In this document: positions 1-8,343 of the stretch, one piece after another
How positions within the stretch are numbered: the stretch's first letter is position 1
Layout of the letters: every line of letters starts with the position of its first letter
NCBI RefSeq assembly: GCF_036802865.1
Contig: NZ_DAIRVK010000004.1
Coordinates: 218,894-282,893 of the forward strand
DNA length: 64,000 bases
Direction of reading: 5' to 3'
Origin: Sulfurospirillum sp036802865
GTDB lineage: Bacteria > Campylobacterota > Campylobacteria > Campylobacterales > Sulfurospirillaceae
Made by a program: the position numbers and the translations under genes
Notes under the pieces: model-generated
Databases searched by the model: none
Told to the model about the DNA's origin: nothing
Seen by the model: only the letters and a program-made list of their open reading frames with translations

Positions 1-249
1 CTTGCTTCACTTTTTGAAACATTGTCTCAAAATTTCGATGCGGCTGATGCAGATGGTGATGGCAAAGTGACTTCTTCGGAAGCAAAAGCGTATCAAGATT
101 CTACGAAAGCTGAAAGTATGGGTGTTGCAAGCAATGCCACAAAAGGGACTGACGAAAATTCATTGATGAAAGCGCTTTTAGCGCAAATCATCTCGAATTA
201 CGCCACTCAAAATACAATTTCAGGTAGTTCTGTTAGCTTTAGTGCCTAA
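1..249 (+). CDS. EF-hand protein, C-terminal part (cut by window start)
   Basis: The reading frame is open to the left edge, so only the last 82 codons are present. It carries one canonical 12-residue EF-hand loop (D-A-D-G-D-G-K-V-T-S-S-E, about residues 15-26 of the visible part), with acidic residues at loop positions 1, 3, 5 and 12 as expected for calcium binding. The rest is low-complexity, Ser/Ala/Lys-rich sequence without membrane segments. The beginning of the protein and its partner genes lie outside the window. EF-hand loops in bacteria often belong to secreted or periplasmic proteins, but localisation cannot be judged here. Stop TAA at 247-249. Confidence 0.75.
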   Translation, partial: LASLFETLSQNFDAADADGDGKVTSSEAKAYQDSTKAESMGVASNATKGTDENSLMKALLAQIISNYATQNTISGSSVSFSA

Positions 250-322
250 GCTTCAAACCACGCTCTAAGCAAGGCGTGGTTTTGTTACTTTCCGTTTACT
301 TTATCTTCGTTATAATCAAGGC

Positions 323-994
323 ATGATTAAAATTTTAATGATCGAAGATGATGTTGAATTAGCACAACTTCTTCAAGAATCTCTTGCAAAAGACGATATC
401 GAAACGATATTAGCCTTTACGCCTTTGGATGGATTAACGGCATTGCAACACGATACCTTTGATGCACTTGTACTTGACCTTTCTCTGCCTCAAATTGATG
501 GTTTAGAGATTTGTCGCATCGTCCACGCGTCCATTCCTACCCTTCCTATTATTATCTCTTCCGCACGTTCTGATATGAGTGACAAAGTCATGGGGTTTGA
601 AAGGGGTGCAGACGACTTTCTTCCCAAACCGTATGATCCAAGGGAGCTTGCTTACAGGCTTCGTGCTATTTTAAGAAGAGGTTCAACACTTAATGAACTG
701 CCTTACCATAGTTTTTATATTGATGAAGAGCGGCATTTGATTAAACAGGGTAAAAATGAAGTGAGGTTGACAATGGCAGAGTATGACATCGTCTCCTATA
801 TGCTTAAAAAAGAGGGCTTTGTGATCTCAAGGGAAGAGCTTTTACTCAATATTGGTTCTATCAAGTACGAAAGTAGTCTTAAAAGTATTGATGTCATTAT
901 GGGACGTATTCGGCAAAAGATAGGTGATGACCCTAAAAAACCTCGCTATATTCTCTCCGTTCGAGGGGTTGGTTATAAATTTGTTAATGCGTAA
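323..994 (+). CDS. OmpR-family response regulator
   Basis: A 223-residue two-domain regulator. The receiver domain (about 1-118) has the acidic pair E8/D9-D10, phosphoacceptor D52 in LVLDLSLP, and the switch lysine K102 in LPKPYDP. The C-terminal winged helix (about 130-222) ends with the family hallmark SVRGVGYKFV. It overlaps the following kinase gene by 8 bp when the likely kinase start at 987 is used, so the two are a cognate pair in one transcript. It is clearly related to the second regulator in this window (9570-10247): the receiver domains share IEDDVELA, LDLSLP and the IISSARSD stretch. Target genes are not visible; autoregulation is common in this family. Function as a DNA-binding response regulator is secure, signal unknown. 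Confidence 0.93.
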   Translation: MIKILMIEDDVELAQLLQESLAKDDIETILAFTPLDGLTALQHDTFDALVLDLSLPQIDGLEICRIVHASIPTLPIIISSARSDMSDKVMGFERGADDFLPKPYDPRELAYRLRAILRRGSTLNELPYHSFYIDEERHLIKQGKNEVRLTMAEYDIVSYMLKKEGFVISREELLLNIGSIKYESSLKSIDVIMGRIRQKIGDDPKKPRYILSVRGVGYKFVNA

Positions 995-2279
995 AATTTC
1001 CATTGTTACCCTTGTTTCGATCTTTTTTGCTCTGACATTGGTGGTCATCAACATCGCTTTTGTGATTGAATACAAAAGACAGATAAGCGACCGTCAATTT
1101 TTTACGTTTCAACGTTTTATGATGGCAATGAAAATGATGCACCATAATGAAACTGACCAAGAAGCGATGCTTTCAAAATTAGGCGTTCGCATTAGCCTCC
1201 ATGATAAAAATAGTATTGTCACCGAGGGTGAAAAACTTTTAGAAGATCCTTTTTCTGACATGATTTTGTATGAGAATAAGCTCTACTTTGTGCCAAGACC
1301 TCCACCACCTCGCTCGCATCCACCAGAAGAGATGTTTGACAAAGGGTTCCCCCCACCGCCACCCTTTTCGATGAAAAAGAAATTTGAACCACCACTTTTA
1401 GAAAATATTGAAGAGTTTTCGCTCTATCGGCTCTGGATATTGGGTGGTGTTATCAATGTCCTTTTGCTTCTTTTCTTTAGCATTGTTTTGCGTAAACTTT
1501 TACGTCTTCGTAATCTAAAAAGTGCCATTCGTACGTTTGGTGATACGAAAAGATTTCAGCCAATTGATGTGGAAAGTGAGGATGAACTGGGCGAAATTGC
1601 TTCAGAGTTTAATCTTGCAATGCAAAAAATTCATCTTCTCAAAGAAGCACGAACACTTTTTTTACGCAATATCTTGCATGAGCTTAAAACGCCCATTATG
1701 AAGGGTAAAATTCTTTCCAATTCGTTAGACAATATAAAACAGCAAACGCAATTGGAACGTATATTTGAACGTCTTGAAACATTGCTTGGAGAGATGGTAA
1801 AAGTAGAAAAACTGAGCTCCAATGAGTGGGTTTTAGAAGCCAAAGAGTACCGCGTAGTGGATGTATTAGATCATGCGATGGATTTGCTACTTTTAAGTGA
1901 CACCAAACGCATTCACATTTCACCCCAAGAGATGGCGCCATTGGTCAAGGTTGATTTCGAGCTTTTTGCTACAGCGATTAAAAATATATTGGATAATGCA
2001 CTCAAACACTCCACTGAAGCCGTAGCTGTTGATATTGGTCTTGAGAGCATGAGTATATGCAGTTTTGGTGAGAAGATTCCGAGTGAACGACTTGATTTTT
2101 CGCGTGCATTTAACCGTGCCGTTGAAGGCTCAAGCAGTGGGTTAGGTCTTGGGCTTTATATCGCTAATGCAATTATTGCAAAGCATGGGTTTTATTTGAG
2201 TTATTTGCATGTAGAAGGGCAAAATCATTTTACGATTCATTTTAGAGAAAAAGAAGTGGAGAAAAATTCTCCACGTTAG
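987..2279 (+). CDS. Membrane sensor histidine kinase
   Basis: Start chosen at ATG 987 (MRKISIVTLV), which puts the first membrane helix at the N-terminus and gives an 8-bp overlap with the regulator; a start at 924 would run deep into the regulator gene. About 430 residues: helix 1 (about 5-27), a periplasmic sensor loop with two proline-rich runs (PPPP and PPPPP), helix 2 (about 150-172), a HAMP-like linker, the H-box LRNILHELKTPI with phosphorylated H231, and a HATPase domain with N-box (NILDNALKHS) and a glycine-rich lid (SSGLGLGLYIAN). It should phosphorylate the regulator at 323-994. The H-box is almost identical to that of the kinase at 8344-9573, so the two systems are paralogues. The ligand cannot be deduced. 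Confidence 0.92.
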   Translation: MRKISIVTLVSIFFALTLVVINIAFVIEYKRQISDRQFFTFQRFMMAMKMMHHNETDQEAMLSKLGVRISLHDKNSIVTEGEKLLEDPFSDMILYENKLYFVPRPPPPRSHPPEEMFDKGFPPPPPFSMKKKFEPPLLENIEEFSLYRLWILGGVINVLLLLFFSIVLRKLLRLRNLKSAIRTFGDTKRFQPIDVESEDELGEIASEFNLAMQKIHLLKEARTLFLRNILHELKTPIMKGKILSNSLDNIKQQTQLERIFERLETLLGEMVKVEKLSSNEWVLEAKEYRVVDVLDHAMDLLLLSDTKRIHISPQEMAPLVKVDFELFATAIKNILDNALKHSTEAVAVDIGLESMSICSFGEKIPSERLDFSRAFNRAVEGSSSGLGLGLYIANAIIAKHGFYLSYLHVEGQNHFTIHFREKEVEKNSPR

Positions 2280-2632
2280 ATAATGTCTTTGAGCTTTTCG
2301 CGAAGGACATATGCTGTAAAAGGTTTAACGATGTAGTTGTTAACGCCTTCTTTTATAGCCGTAATAACCTCATGCTTGCCACCCTCAGTTGTAACCATGA
2401 TGATGGGCGTATGTTTGTATTCTTCCATGGCTCGAAGGCTTCTTACAAGCTCCAATCCATTCATTTTAGGCATATTCCAGTCTGTCATGATCGCATCAAA
2501 TTTTTGATCTTTGATCTTTTTAAGCGCGTCTAGTCCATCTTCTGCCTCAGTCGTACTGTAACCAATAGTGCCTAAAGTGTTGCACAGAATTCTGCGCATC
2601 GTTGAGCTATCATCAACAACTAAAAAATGCAT
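2276..2632 (-). CDS. cheY: CheY-like single-domain response regulator
   Basis: A 118-residue stand-alone receiver: acidic pair D7-D8, phosphoacceptor D51 in MTDWNMPKMNGLE, conserved T81/T82 and switch K103 in VKPF. There is no output domain. The DWNMP signature and the length match chemotaxis CheY, which when phosphorylated binds the flagellar switch protein FliM. No other chemotaxis gene is adjacent, which fits the scattered chemotaxis genes of Campylobacterota. Its 3' end overlaps the convergent kinase gene by 4 bp. A non-chemotactic receiver is possible but less likely given the signature. Confidence 0.85.
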   Translation of the reverse strand: MHFLVVDDSSTMRRILCNTLGTIGYSTTEAEDGLDALKKIKDQKFDAIMTDWNMPKMNGLELVRSLRAMEEYKHTPIIMVTTEGGKHEVITAIKEGVNNYIVKPFTAYVLREKLKDII

Positions 2633-2960
2633 GTTCGATCCTTTTAAAAATTCTTATTTATCCATAAGCAAAAAGTGTTCACTTTTGGTATATTATGGAA
2701 AATTTGAGGAATAGATGTGAATGATAGAGGTCACACACAAAGCTTGTCCTTCGTATTTAAGATGGCTAAATCGCCATTTATAGAAAAAACTTTACCTCAA
2801 AATGATCCAAAGTATAGAAGAATATTCAAATAGCATTCTAAATAAAACCTATTAAAATATAAAGTTAAAGCATTATATTGAGAAGTATTTTGATATTTTG
2901 GAAAAAATTTAGATTGTACATAGTACAATAGCACTTTTATTTTTACGAAAGGAGAAAATC
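2633..2960. other. AT-rich intergenic region with an inverted repeat
   Basis: 328 bp between the CheY-like gene (minus) and the small Lys-rich gene (plus), so it holds two divergent promoters. I see no ORF with a ribosome binding site. The only clear structure is the perfect inverted repeat ATTGTAC-ATA-GTACAAT at 2913-2929, about 32 bp upstream of the ATG at 2961. A good Shine-Dalgarno sequence (GAAAGGAG) precedes that ATG. Confidence 0.5.
2913..2929. promoter_or_regulatory. Inverted repeat ATTGTAC-ATA-GTACAAT, candidate operator
   Basis: Perfect 7-3-7 dyad just upstream of the Lys-rich secreted peptide gene. The half-site ATTGTAC recurs in the AraC-flanked cluster at 36215 and 39301. A dimeric regulator binding here is an inference; no protein can be assigned from position alone. 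Confidence 0.4.
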
Positions 2961-3170
2961 ATGTTTAAACGTTTAACGTTATTAATGGCAATGGTTGCGT
3001 TTTTATCAACATCAGTATTTGCGCAAAGCTATCTTTCATCAGAAGATGCGGCACCAAAACATAAAACTGCAAAAACAAAAACCGTCAAAAAAACTACTAA
3101 AAAAAGTACTTCTAAACAACATACAGCGGCTAAAAAAAGCAAGAAAAAAGCGTCTAAAGTTGCTGCATAA
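2961..3170 (+). CDS. Small secreted Lys/Thr/Ser-rich protein
   Basis: 69 residues with a textbook signal peptide: MFKRLTLLMAMVAFLSTSVFA, cleavage expected after FA at about residue 21. The mature part is short and very basic (Lys-rich runs such as KKTTKKSTSK), resembling a low-complexity, histone-tail-like peptide. Strong ribosome binding site (AAAGGAG) six bases before ATG, and a terminator hairpin directly downstream, so it is a monocistronic gene. No family is recognised. Possible roles such as binding anionic envelope polymers or nucleic acid are guesses. A second frame over the same interval is a shadow. Confidence 0.7.
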   Translation: MFKRLTLLMAMVAFLSTSVFAQSYLSSEDAAPKHKTAKTKTVKKTTKKSTSKQHTAAKKSKKKASKVAA

Positions 3171-3181
3171 GACTTAAGAGA

Positions 3182-3223
3182 GTTTTGATGGTTTCGCACT
3201 ATCAAAACCCTTAGGTTTATTTT
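3182..3223 (+). terminator. Rho-independent terminator after the Lys-rich peptide gene
   Basis: Stem GTTTTGATGG (3182-3191) pairs with CTATCAAAAC (3199-3208) with one G-T wobble; a T-rich stretch (TTTATTTTT) follows. Confidence 0.7.
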
Positions 3224-3355
3224 TAAGCAAATCCACTGTAAAATCCTTTTAATGTACGATGTCTAAGGCTTAGACAAACATAAATGTAATAATAATTCAT
3301 ACTCCTACTTTTATGTTTTCTCCTCTTCGTACCACTTTACAGGCAAGGATTTTTT

Positions 3356-4444
3356 ATGCAAAGAAGAGCGTTTATTAAAGGGTGTGTTGCACTAAGTGCC
3401 AGTTCTGTCATTCTTCCTCAGGTTTCGATTTTAGAAGCCAGTGAACCAAAATCAAAAACACGTATTTTTTTCGTCAAAAATAGCTATAACCTCAAACACG
3501 AAAACAAAAATGGATTGACCAAACTTTGGGTTCCACTTCCTCAGGAAACAAGCTATCAAAAAGTGAGCGATTTTAAATTTAGCTCAAACGCAACCAATGC
3601 GTATGTGACTGACAAAAACAGCTATAAAGCCAGAACGCTTTATGCTGAGTGGAAAAATGGTGGTGAAAAAGTACTTGAAGTGACCTACACGATCACTACA
3701 TACGAGCGCAATTCAGACCTTTCAAAAGCAACCGCTTCAACCAAATACCCAAAAGACGTTGCACACTACCTCAAACCAACCGCGCATATTCCAACGAGTG
3801 GAAAAGTGAAAGAGTTGGCGCTTAAAATCACTGAAAATGCTAAAACACCTCTTGAAAAAGCTAAAGCGATTTACGCGTGGGTCACTGAAAACATGTACCG
3901 CGACAACGCTGTTGTAGGTTGTGGTGTGGGTGATGCGGGTAAAGCGATTGAGCAAAACATCATGGGTGGAAAATGTACCGACATTAGCTCTGTTTTTGTT
4001 GCGCTTTTAAGAAGTGTCGGGGTTCCTGCGCGTGAGATTTTCGGTATCCGTTTAGGCAGTTCTCGCTACTCCAAAGCGTGCGGAAGCAGTGATGAAAAAG
4101 GGTTGGCAAAAATCACGGGAGGCGAGCATTGTAGAGCTGAGCTTTACCTTGATGGCGCAGGCTGGGTTCCATGCGATCCTGCGGATGTCGCTAAAGTCAT
4201 CTTAACCGAGAAAATGACATTGAACGATCCTCTCGTTAAAGAGGTCCGTGAGTATTTCTTCGGCAACTGGGAGATGAACTGGATGGGCTACAACACCGCG
4301 CGTGACTTTGTACTTACCCCAACACCAGCGCAAAAACCACTCAATATGTTTGGTTATCCGTACGGCGAAGTCGAAGATGAAGTGCTAGACTATTACGCTC
4401 CAGCAGCTTTCAGTTATAGCTTTGTCTCTCAAGAAAAACTTTAA
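3356..4444 (+). CDS. Exported transglutaminase-like (cysteine protease fold) protein
   Basis: 362 residues. The N-terminus MQRRAFIKG followed by a hydrophobic stretch resembles a twin-arginine signal peptide. The core carries a transglutaminase-like catalytic triad: Cys207 in GGKCTDISSVFVALLR, His258 in GGEHCRAELYL and Asp274 in WVPCDPAD. The spacing and the following conserved W match the bacterial transglutaminase-like superfamily, whose members act as proteases or amidases more often than as crosslinking enzymes. Three other cysteines (C189, C242, C259) are unusual for this fold. RBS AAGGA before ATG 3356. It is followed after 3 bp by the MerT-like gene, suggesting one transcript. Substrate unknown. 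Confidence 0.8.
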   Translation: MQRRAFIKGCVALSASSVILPQVSILEASEPKSKTRIFFVKNSYNLKHENKNGLTKLWVPLPQETSYQKVSDFKFSSNATNAYVTDKNSYKARTLYAEWKNGGEKVLEVTYTITTYERNSDLSKATASTKYPKDVAHYLKPTAHIPTSGKVKELALKITENAKTPLEKAKAIYAWVTENMYRDNAVVGCGVGDAGKAIEQNIMGGKCTDISSVFVALLRSVGVPAREIFGIRLGSSRYSKACGSSDEKGLAKITGGEHCRAELYLDGAGWVPCDPADVAKVILTEKMTLNDPLVKEVREYFFGNWEMNWMGYNTARDFVLTPTPAQKPLNMFGYPYGEVEDEVLDYYAPAAFSYSFVSQEKL

Positions 4445-4447
4445 CGT

Positions 4448-4780
4448 ATGAAAAAAGAGATTCTAAGTTTACTCACAGCATTGCTCTCAGCCTTTGCCGC
4501 AACGGCATGTTGTCTGCCACCACTGCTGTTTTTACTCTTTGGAATCTCTTTTGGATTTTTAAGTTTTTTAGAAACACTTACCCCGTTTCGCATACCACTC
4601 TCCTTATTGTCGCTTTTTGTTTTGTGGCTTTCATGGCGAAGTTATGCTCATCATACCTTTACATGTAATCCTCAGAAGAAAAAGCGTTATGTGTGGTTTT
4701 ATTCGATTGTTTTAGGGCTGATTGTCGTGATATTGCTCTATCCTGAATGGGCAAATTTTTTGATAGGAAATGATGAATGA
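4448..4780 (+). CDS. MerT-like inner-membrane metal transport protein
   Basis: 110 residues with three predicted membrane helices (about 5-35, 45-65, 82-103). The vicinal Cys pair in ATACCLPPLLF at the periplasmic end of helix 1 is the hallmark of MerT, which passes mercuric ions from MerP into the cytoplasm. A single further cysteine lies in the cytoplasmic loop (FTCNP). It overlaps the next gene, a MerP-like protein, by 4 bp (ATGA). No mercuric reductase or MerR regulator is nearby, so the metal may not be mercury; similar MerTP pairs without merA are known for other soft metals. Confidence 0.75.
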   Translation: MKKEILSLLTALLSAFAATACCLPPLLFLLFGISFGFLSFLETLTPFRIPLSLLSLFVLWLSWRSYAHHTFTCNPQKKKRYVWFYSIVLGLIVVILLYPEWANFLIGNDE

Positions 4781-5052
4781 AAAAATGGTTGATACTCCTT
4801 TTACCGTTGATGCTCTTTGCCAAAGAAGAAGTGGTCATAAAAGTGGCTGAGATGCACTGCCCTATGTGTACAACGGCGGTCAAAAAAGCACTCAAAAGTG
4901 TTGAAGGTGTTGAGTCCTCCAAAGTGACACTGGAGACAAAATTAGCGGTAGTCATTGCCAAAGATGGTGTTGAAGATAAGACGTTTTTAGAAGCGGTGAA
5001 AACGACGGGGTATGAGGGTGTGATTGTTTCACGTCATCGTTTGAAAGAGTAG
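4777..5052 (+). CDS. MerP-like periplasmic heavy-metal-associated protein
   Basis: 91 residues: a short signal peptide (MKKWLILLLPLMLFA) followed by one HMA domain with the metal-binding motif MHCPMCTTAV (CxxC), the VEGVESSKV turn and the TGYEGVIV end typical of MerP and copper chaperones. It starts inside the end of the MerT-like gene (4-bp overlap), so the two are co-translated and form a periplasmic binder plus membrane carrier. Metal specificity cannot be read from the sequence. Confidence 0.82.
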   Translation: MKKWLILLLPLMLFAKEEVVIKVAEMHCPMCTTAVKKALKSVEGVESSKVTLETKLAVVIAKDGVEDKTFLEAVKTTGYEGVIVSRHRLKE

Positions 5053-5116
5053 GCTACGAATTAGTTCATAAAGAGTTTAGCACTAAATACTAAAAGATAT
5101 ATTATATTCCAATCTA

Positions 5117-5458
5117 TTAATTGTCTATATTACAAATTACATTGTAATCTTCAAAATTGTCAAAGATATTTTTAACCATTGTATTGTCATCAATAAAATT
5201 AAACTCAAAATTGATGTTTGCTCCAAATTCTTTGATTGTTTTTTGTCTATCTTTTTGGTGAGAACTTTTAGTCGTTGCTTCATCTAATATTATATATAGT
5301 TCATATAAAAAATCATATTTTTTTGTATAAACCATTAATCTATCAATAATTCCTGAGTTAACACCATTATTTTGCAATGATCGTCTAAAAAACCAACTTA
5401 GCTCACCTATGGAATATTGCTTTAATACTTGGATAAATTTTAAATCTCTACTGATCAT
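5117..5458 (-). CDS. Hypothetical protein, AT-rich gene
   Basis: 113 residues with no recognised domain, no signal peptide and no membrane segment; it is rich in Asn, Asp, Ile and Phe. A good ribosome binding site (AAAGGA) stands before ATG 5458, which supports a real gene. Base composition is clearly more AT-rich than the neighbours, as often seen in acquired genes. It sits alone between a plus-strand metal-transport pair and the minus-strand helicase. No function is proposed. Confidence 0.5.
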   Translation of the reverse strand: MISRDLKFIQVLKQYSIGELSWFFRRSLQNNGVNSGIIDRLMVYTKKYDFLYELYIILDEATTKSSHQKDRQKTIKEFGANINFEFNFIDDNTMVKNIFDNFEDYNVICNIDN

Positions 5459-5600
5459 TTTTTTCCTTTCATAATATCTAAATGAATTTAGATATTATGG
5501 TAGCAAAAATAAGTTAAAACTTGTAATCATAGACTGATTATTATGTGAGAAAAGATAAAAAGTGGAATATATCGAAAGTGTTGAAGGATTATAGAGCAGT

Positions 5601-5635
5601 AAGAGGATGGCGTGAGTGTCTCACGCCATCCTCTT
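5601..5635. terminator. Perfect 16-bp hairpin after the helicase gene
   Basis: AAGAGGATGGCGTGAG, three-base loop, and its exact complement. It lies 6 bp beyond the helicase stop on the minus strand. The T tract precedes rather than follows the stem in that direction, so it may stabilise the mRNA 3' end as well as terminate. Confidence 0.6.
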
Positions 5636-5640
5636 AAAAA

Positions 5641-7458
5641 TTAGTCTTTTTTGTAAGCGTTACGAGGAGCGGCTTTTGGCGCGCGACCTGCATCACTGCG
5701 TGGTGCGCTTGGTCTATCTGCTCTTGGAGCGCGTGGTGGTCTGCTATCGCCACTGTCACGTGTGCCTTTGTATCCGCCTTCGCGTGGTGCTGAACTGCTT
5801 CCCTCTTTTGCAAATGGGTTACGACTCTCGCCTCTGCTGTCACTTCTTGGAACGCCGTCACCTCTTGGAGGACGTGCATCTCTACTTCCAGCATCACTAC
5901 GTGGGTTTGAACCTTTGTATCCACCGCCGTCGCGTGATCCGCTACTTGAGTTTCCTCTGTATCCACCGCCGTCACGTGAACCGCCTGAGTTTCCTCTATA
6001 GCCGCCACCTTCGCGTGATCCACCAGAATTGCCTCTGTATCCGCCGCCAGAGTTTCCTCTATAACCGCCACGTCCACCACGTCCACCATCACGCTCTTCG
6101 ATGTTTTTAACAACATTTTCCAATGTTTTTTTATCTAAACCGATTTTGTCTGGACCAACTGGTGTATTTTCTTTCAAGAGATTTGAGAGAAGTTTAAGTG
6201 CGATTTGAGACATATCCATCTCTTCTTCTAAAATAGCAAGAAGTTTTGCAGCATTTTCATTCAGTTCTGCATTTTTAATATCTTCTGCAATCTTAATCAG
6301 TTTGTTCTCTTTAACGTCTCGTAAACTTGGAACAATTCTGTGTTCAATTTTAGAGCCTACTTTTTTACTGATTCTTTGCATAGAGTGAAATTCGATAGGT
6401 GTTACAAGGGTAATCGCTGTACCTTTTTTACCCGCACGACCCGTTCTACCGATACGGTGAACGTAACTCTCTGGATCAAATGGCATATGGTAGTTAAATA
6501 CGTGGCTGATGTCAGCAACGTTTAGACCACGTGCTGCAACATCCGTTGCTACAAGGATCTCAATTTGTGAACTACGGAAAGCCTTAATAACGCTCTCACG
6601 TTGATTTTGCTCCATATCACCGTGTAAGCCTTTTGCTGCGTAACCAACTGCCATCAGTTGAGTAGAAAGTCTGTCAACCTCTTTTTTGGTACGGCAGAAA
6701 ACGATTGATTTCTCAGGCTCAAGAGCATCAAGTAGACGAATCATTGCATCATCTCTCTCATATTCGTTGATAACGTAGTAAAGTTGTTCAATATCATCAT
6801 TTGTTGTGTGATCTTTTGGTGTGACACTGACAAATTTTGGGTCATTTAAAATTTTGCTTGCAAGACGTTTGATAGGATCTGGCATTGTTGCTGAGAAAAG
6901 AAGTGTTTGACGCTCTTTTGGAAGGTAGGTAAAGATCTCTTCGATGTCTTCTAAGAAGCCCATATCTAGCATCTCATCCGCTTCATCCAAAACAACCATT
7001 TTAGGTGAAAAGCCTGGAAGTCTACCGTTTTTAAGAAGGTCTAACATACGACCCGGAGTTGCAACGATAACGCTTGCACCTTTTTCGATAAGACCAATTT
7101 GACGTGAATAAGAGCTACCACCGTAAATGGTTACTGTTTTAACGCCACGAAAACGTCCGAGTGAGTAAAGCTCATCACTGACTTGTGTTGCAAGCTCACG
7201 TGTTGGAGTAATAACTAAAAGTTGTACTTTATTAAGATGAGGATCAATCATACTCATTGTTGAAAGACCAAATGCTGCAGTTTTACCTGTACCTGTTTGT
7301 GCTTGAGCAACGATATCGTTACCTGCTAATACTAAAGGGATTGATTCTGCTTGTACAGGACTTGGTTCAGTAAAACCAGCCTCTACGACGGCTTTAAGAA
7401 TCTCTGGGTGTAAGCCAAACGATTCAAATGTTGGTGTTGTTGGTGTTGTGTTTTCCAT
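5641..7458 (-). CDS. DEAD-box ATP-dependent RNA helicase with Gly/Arg-rich tail
   Basis: 605 residues from ATG 7458 (MENTTPT); the longer frame upstream lacks a convincing start. Motifs in order: Q-motif (F-x-x-F-G-L), Walker A AQTGTGKT, PTRELA, VLDEADEM, SAT, then in domain 2 VATDVAARGLN and HRIGRTGR. The C-terminal 130 residues consist of repeats of the type YRGNSGG and GSRDGG followed by a basic Arg/Pro/Ser tail, an RGG-like RNA-binding region. It unwinds RNA duplexes, probably in ribosome assembly, mRNA decay or cold adaptation (CsdA/RhlE/DeaD relatives). It is monocistronic with a 5' leader of up to about 200 bp that can fold (hairpin 7570-7614), a known trait of cold-shock helicase mRNAs. 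Confidence 0.93.
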   Translation of the reverse strand: MENTTPTTPTFESFGLHPEILKAVVEAGFTEPSPVQAESIPLVLAGNDIVAQAQTGTGKTAAFGLSTMSMIDPHLNKVQLLVITPTRELATQVSDELYSLGRFRGVKTVTIYGGSSYSRQIGLIEKGASVIVATPGRMLDLLKNGRLPGFSPKMVVLDEADEMLDMGFLEDIEEIFTYLPKERQTLLFSATMPDPIKRLASKILNDPKFVSVTPKDHTTNDDIEQLYYVINEYERDDAMIRLLDALEPEKSIVFCRTKKEVDRLSTQLMAVGYAAKGLHGDMEQNQRESVIKAFRSSQIEILVATDVAARGLNVADISHVFNYHMPFDPESYVHRIGRTGRAGKKGTAITLVTPIEFHSMQRISKKVGSKIEHRIVPSLRDVKENKLIKIAEDIKNAELNENAAKLLAILEEEMDMSQIALKLLSNLLKENTPVGPDKIGLDKKTLENVVKNIEERDGGRGGRGGYRGNSGGGYRGNSGGSREGGGYRGNSGGSRDGGGYRGNSSSGSRDGGGYKGSNPRSDAGSRDARPPRGDGVPRSDSRGESRNPFAKEGSSSAPREGGYKGTRDSGDSRPPRAPRADRPSAPRSDAGRAPKAAPRNAYKKD

Positions 7459-7569
7459 GTATTTTCCATAGTTTTTGATTTTCCAAAACAATACTAACGT
7501 GCGGCTAGGGCACAAAACTCATGTACATAAAAATTTTAATGGGGAACAAACCCGTCAATATCGTATGCA

Positions 7570-7614
7570 AAAACCTACATACTCACTGAGGATTTCTCAA
7601 ATCTGGTAGGTTTT
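7570..7614 (-). promoter_or_regulatory. Hairpin in the helicase 5' leader region
   Basis: AAAACCTAC (7570-7578) is exactly complementary to GTAGGTTTT (7606-7614), with a small inner GAG/CTC pairing. It lies about 110 bp upstream of the helicase ATG, between two minus-strand genes. It could instead terminate the PfpI gene at 7700-8323. Confidence 0.4.
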
Positions 7615-7699
7615 AGGTGAAGTTCTTTGTTTTTTAATGAAGTTCTGAAATTACGGGCATTATAGTGGAATTAGTTTAAAATAATATTAAGGTTTAAAC

Positions 7700-8323
7700 T
7701 TATAGCGCTATTGAAGCACAATTTTCTGTCCAATCAAACTCCATTTGCTTAGCAGTTTTAATGGCTAAGTCTCGACCCATAAGGCGTTCTAAAAGGTGTA
7801 GACTCATGTCGATGCCAGCAGAAATGCCTGCGGATGTGACGATTTCTCCTTCATCAACCCAGCGCATCTGCTCTTTTACATCTAAGGTTGGAAACATCAC
7901 ACGAAGATCGTTTATATCTTCCCAGTGTGTGGTTGCAGACTTGCCTTCAAACAGTCCCGCTTTTGCTAGTAAAAAGGCACCTGTGCAGATAGAAGCTGTG
8001 AGTTGTGCTTGTTTGGAAGTCGTCGTTATCCAATTAATTATGGATGCGTCTTTAAGTACTTCGGTAACAACGCCGCCAGGGATAAGTAAAACATCGATTT
8101 TTGGGTGTGCTTTAAAGTCAAAATCAGGGTCGATTTTGAGTCCTGCGCGTGCGCGAACAGACTCTTTTGTTTGCCCAATGGTAAAAACTTCAAAAGGCGT
8201 TACGGAAGAGAGTAGATTTTGTTTTCCATAAACGCGTGATGCTGTGGTAAACACTTCATAAGGACCTGCGAAGTCGAGTACTTCGACATTGTCAAAGACA
8301 AAAATACCAACAGAATATGTCAT
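7700..8323 (-). CDS. DJ-1/PfpI-family protein (isonitrile hydratase-like)
   Basis: 207 residues covering one class-I glutamine amidotransferase-like domain. The nucleophile elbow ASICTGAFLLAKAG contains the conserved Cys113, preceded by the LLIPGG motif (79-84) and followed by THWED. The arrangement matches the AraC-associated and isonitrile hydratase branch of DJ-1/PfpI proteins, but there is no C-terminal HTH, so it is not a GlxA-type regulator. Start ATG 8323 has a good RBS (AGGGAGA). The gene is separated by 20 bp from the kinase upstream on the same strand and may be its operon partner. Reaction unknown; carbonyl stress defence or nitrile chemistry are possibilities. Confidence 0.8.
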   Translation of the reverse strand: MTYSVGIFVFDNVEVLDFAGPYEVFTTASRVYGKQNLLSSVTPFEVFTIGQTKESVRARAGLKIDPDFDFKAHPKIDVLLIPGGVVTEVLKDASIINWITTTSKQAQLTASICTGAFLLAKAGLFEGKSATTHWEDINDLRVMFPTLDVKEQMRWVDEGEIVTSAGISAGIDMSLHLLERLMGRDLAIKTAKQMEFDWTENCASIAL

Positions 8324-8343
8324 AAAATATCTCCCTATATAGT

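Noticed and set aside
2995..3177. Second plus-strand frame over the Lys-rich peptide gene
   Set aside because: Out-of-frame shadow, no RBS; the frame at 2961 has a signal peptide and RBS.
3356..5052. Complete mercury resistance operon
   Set aside because: Only MerT- and MerP-like genes are present; no merA or merR nearby, so the metal was left open.
5616..6110. Long plus-strand frame and a minus-strand +1 frame over the helicase tail
   Set aside because: They are created by the Gly/Arg repeat codons of the helicase C-terminus; compositions are His/Leu/Arg-rich and there is no RBS.
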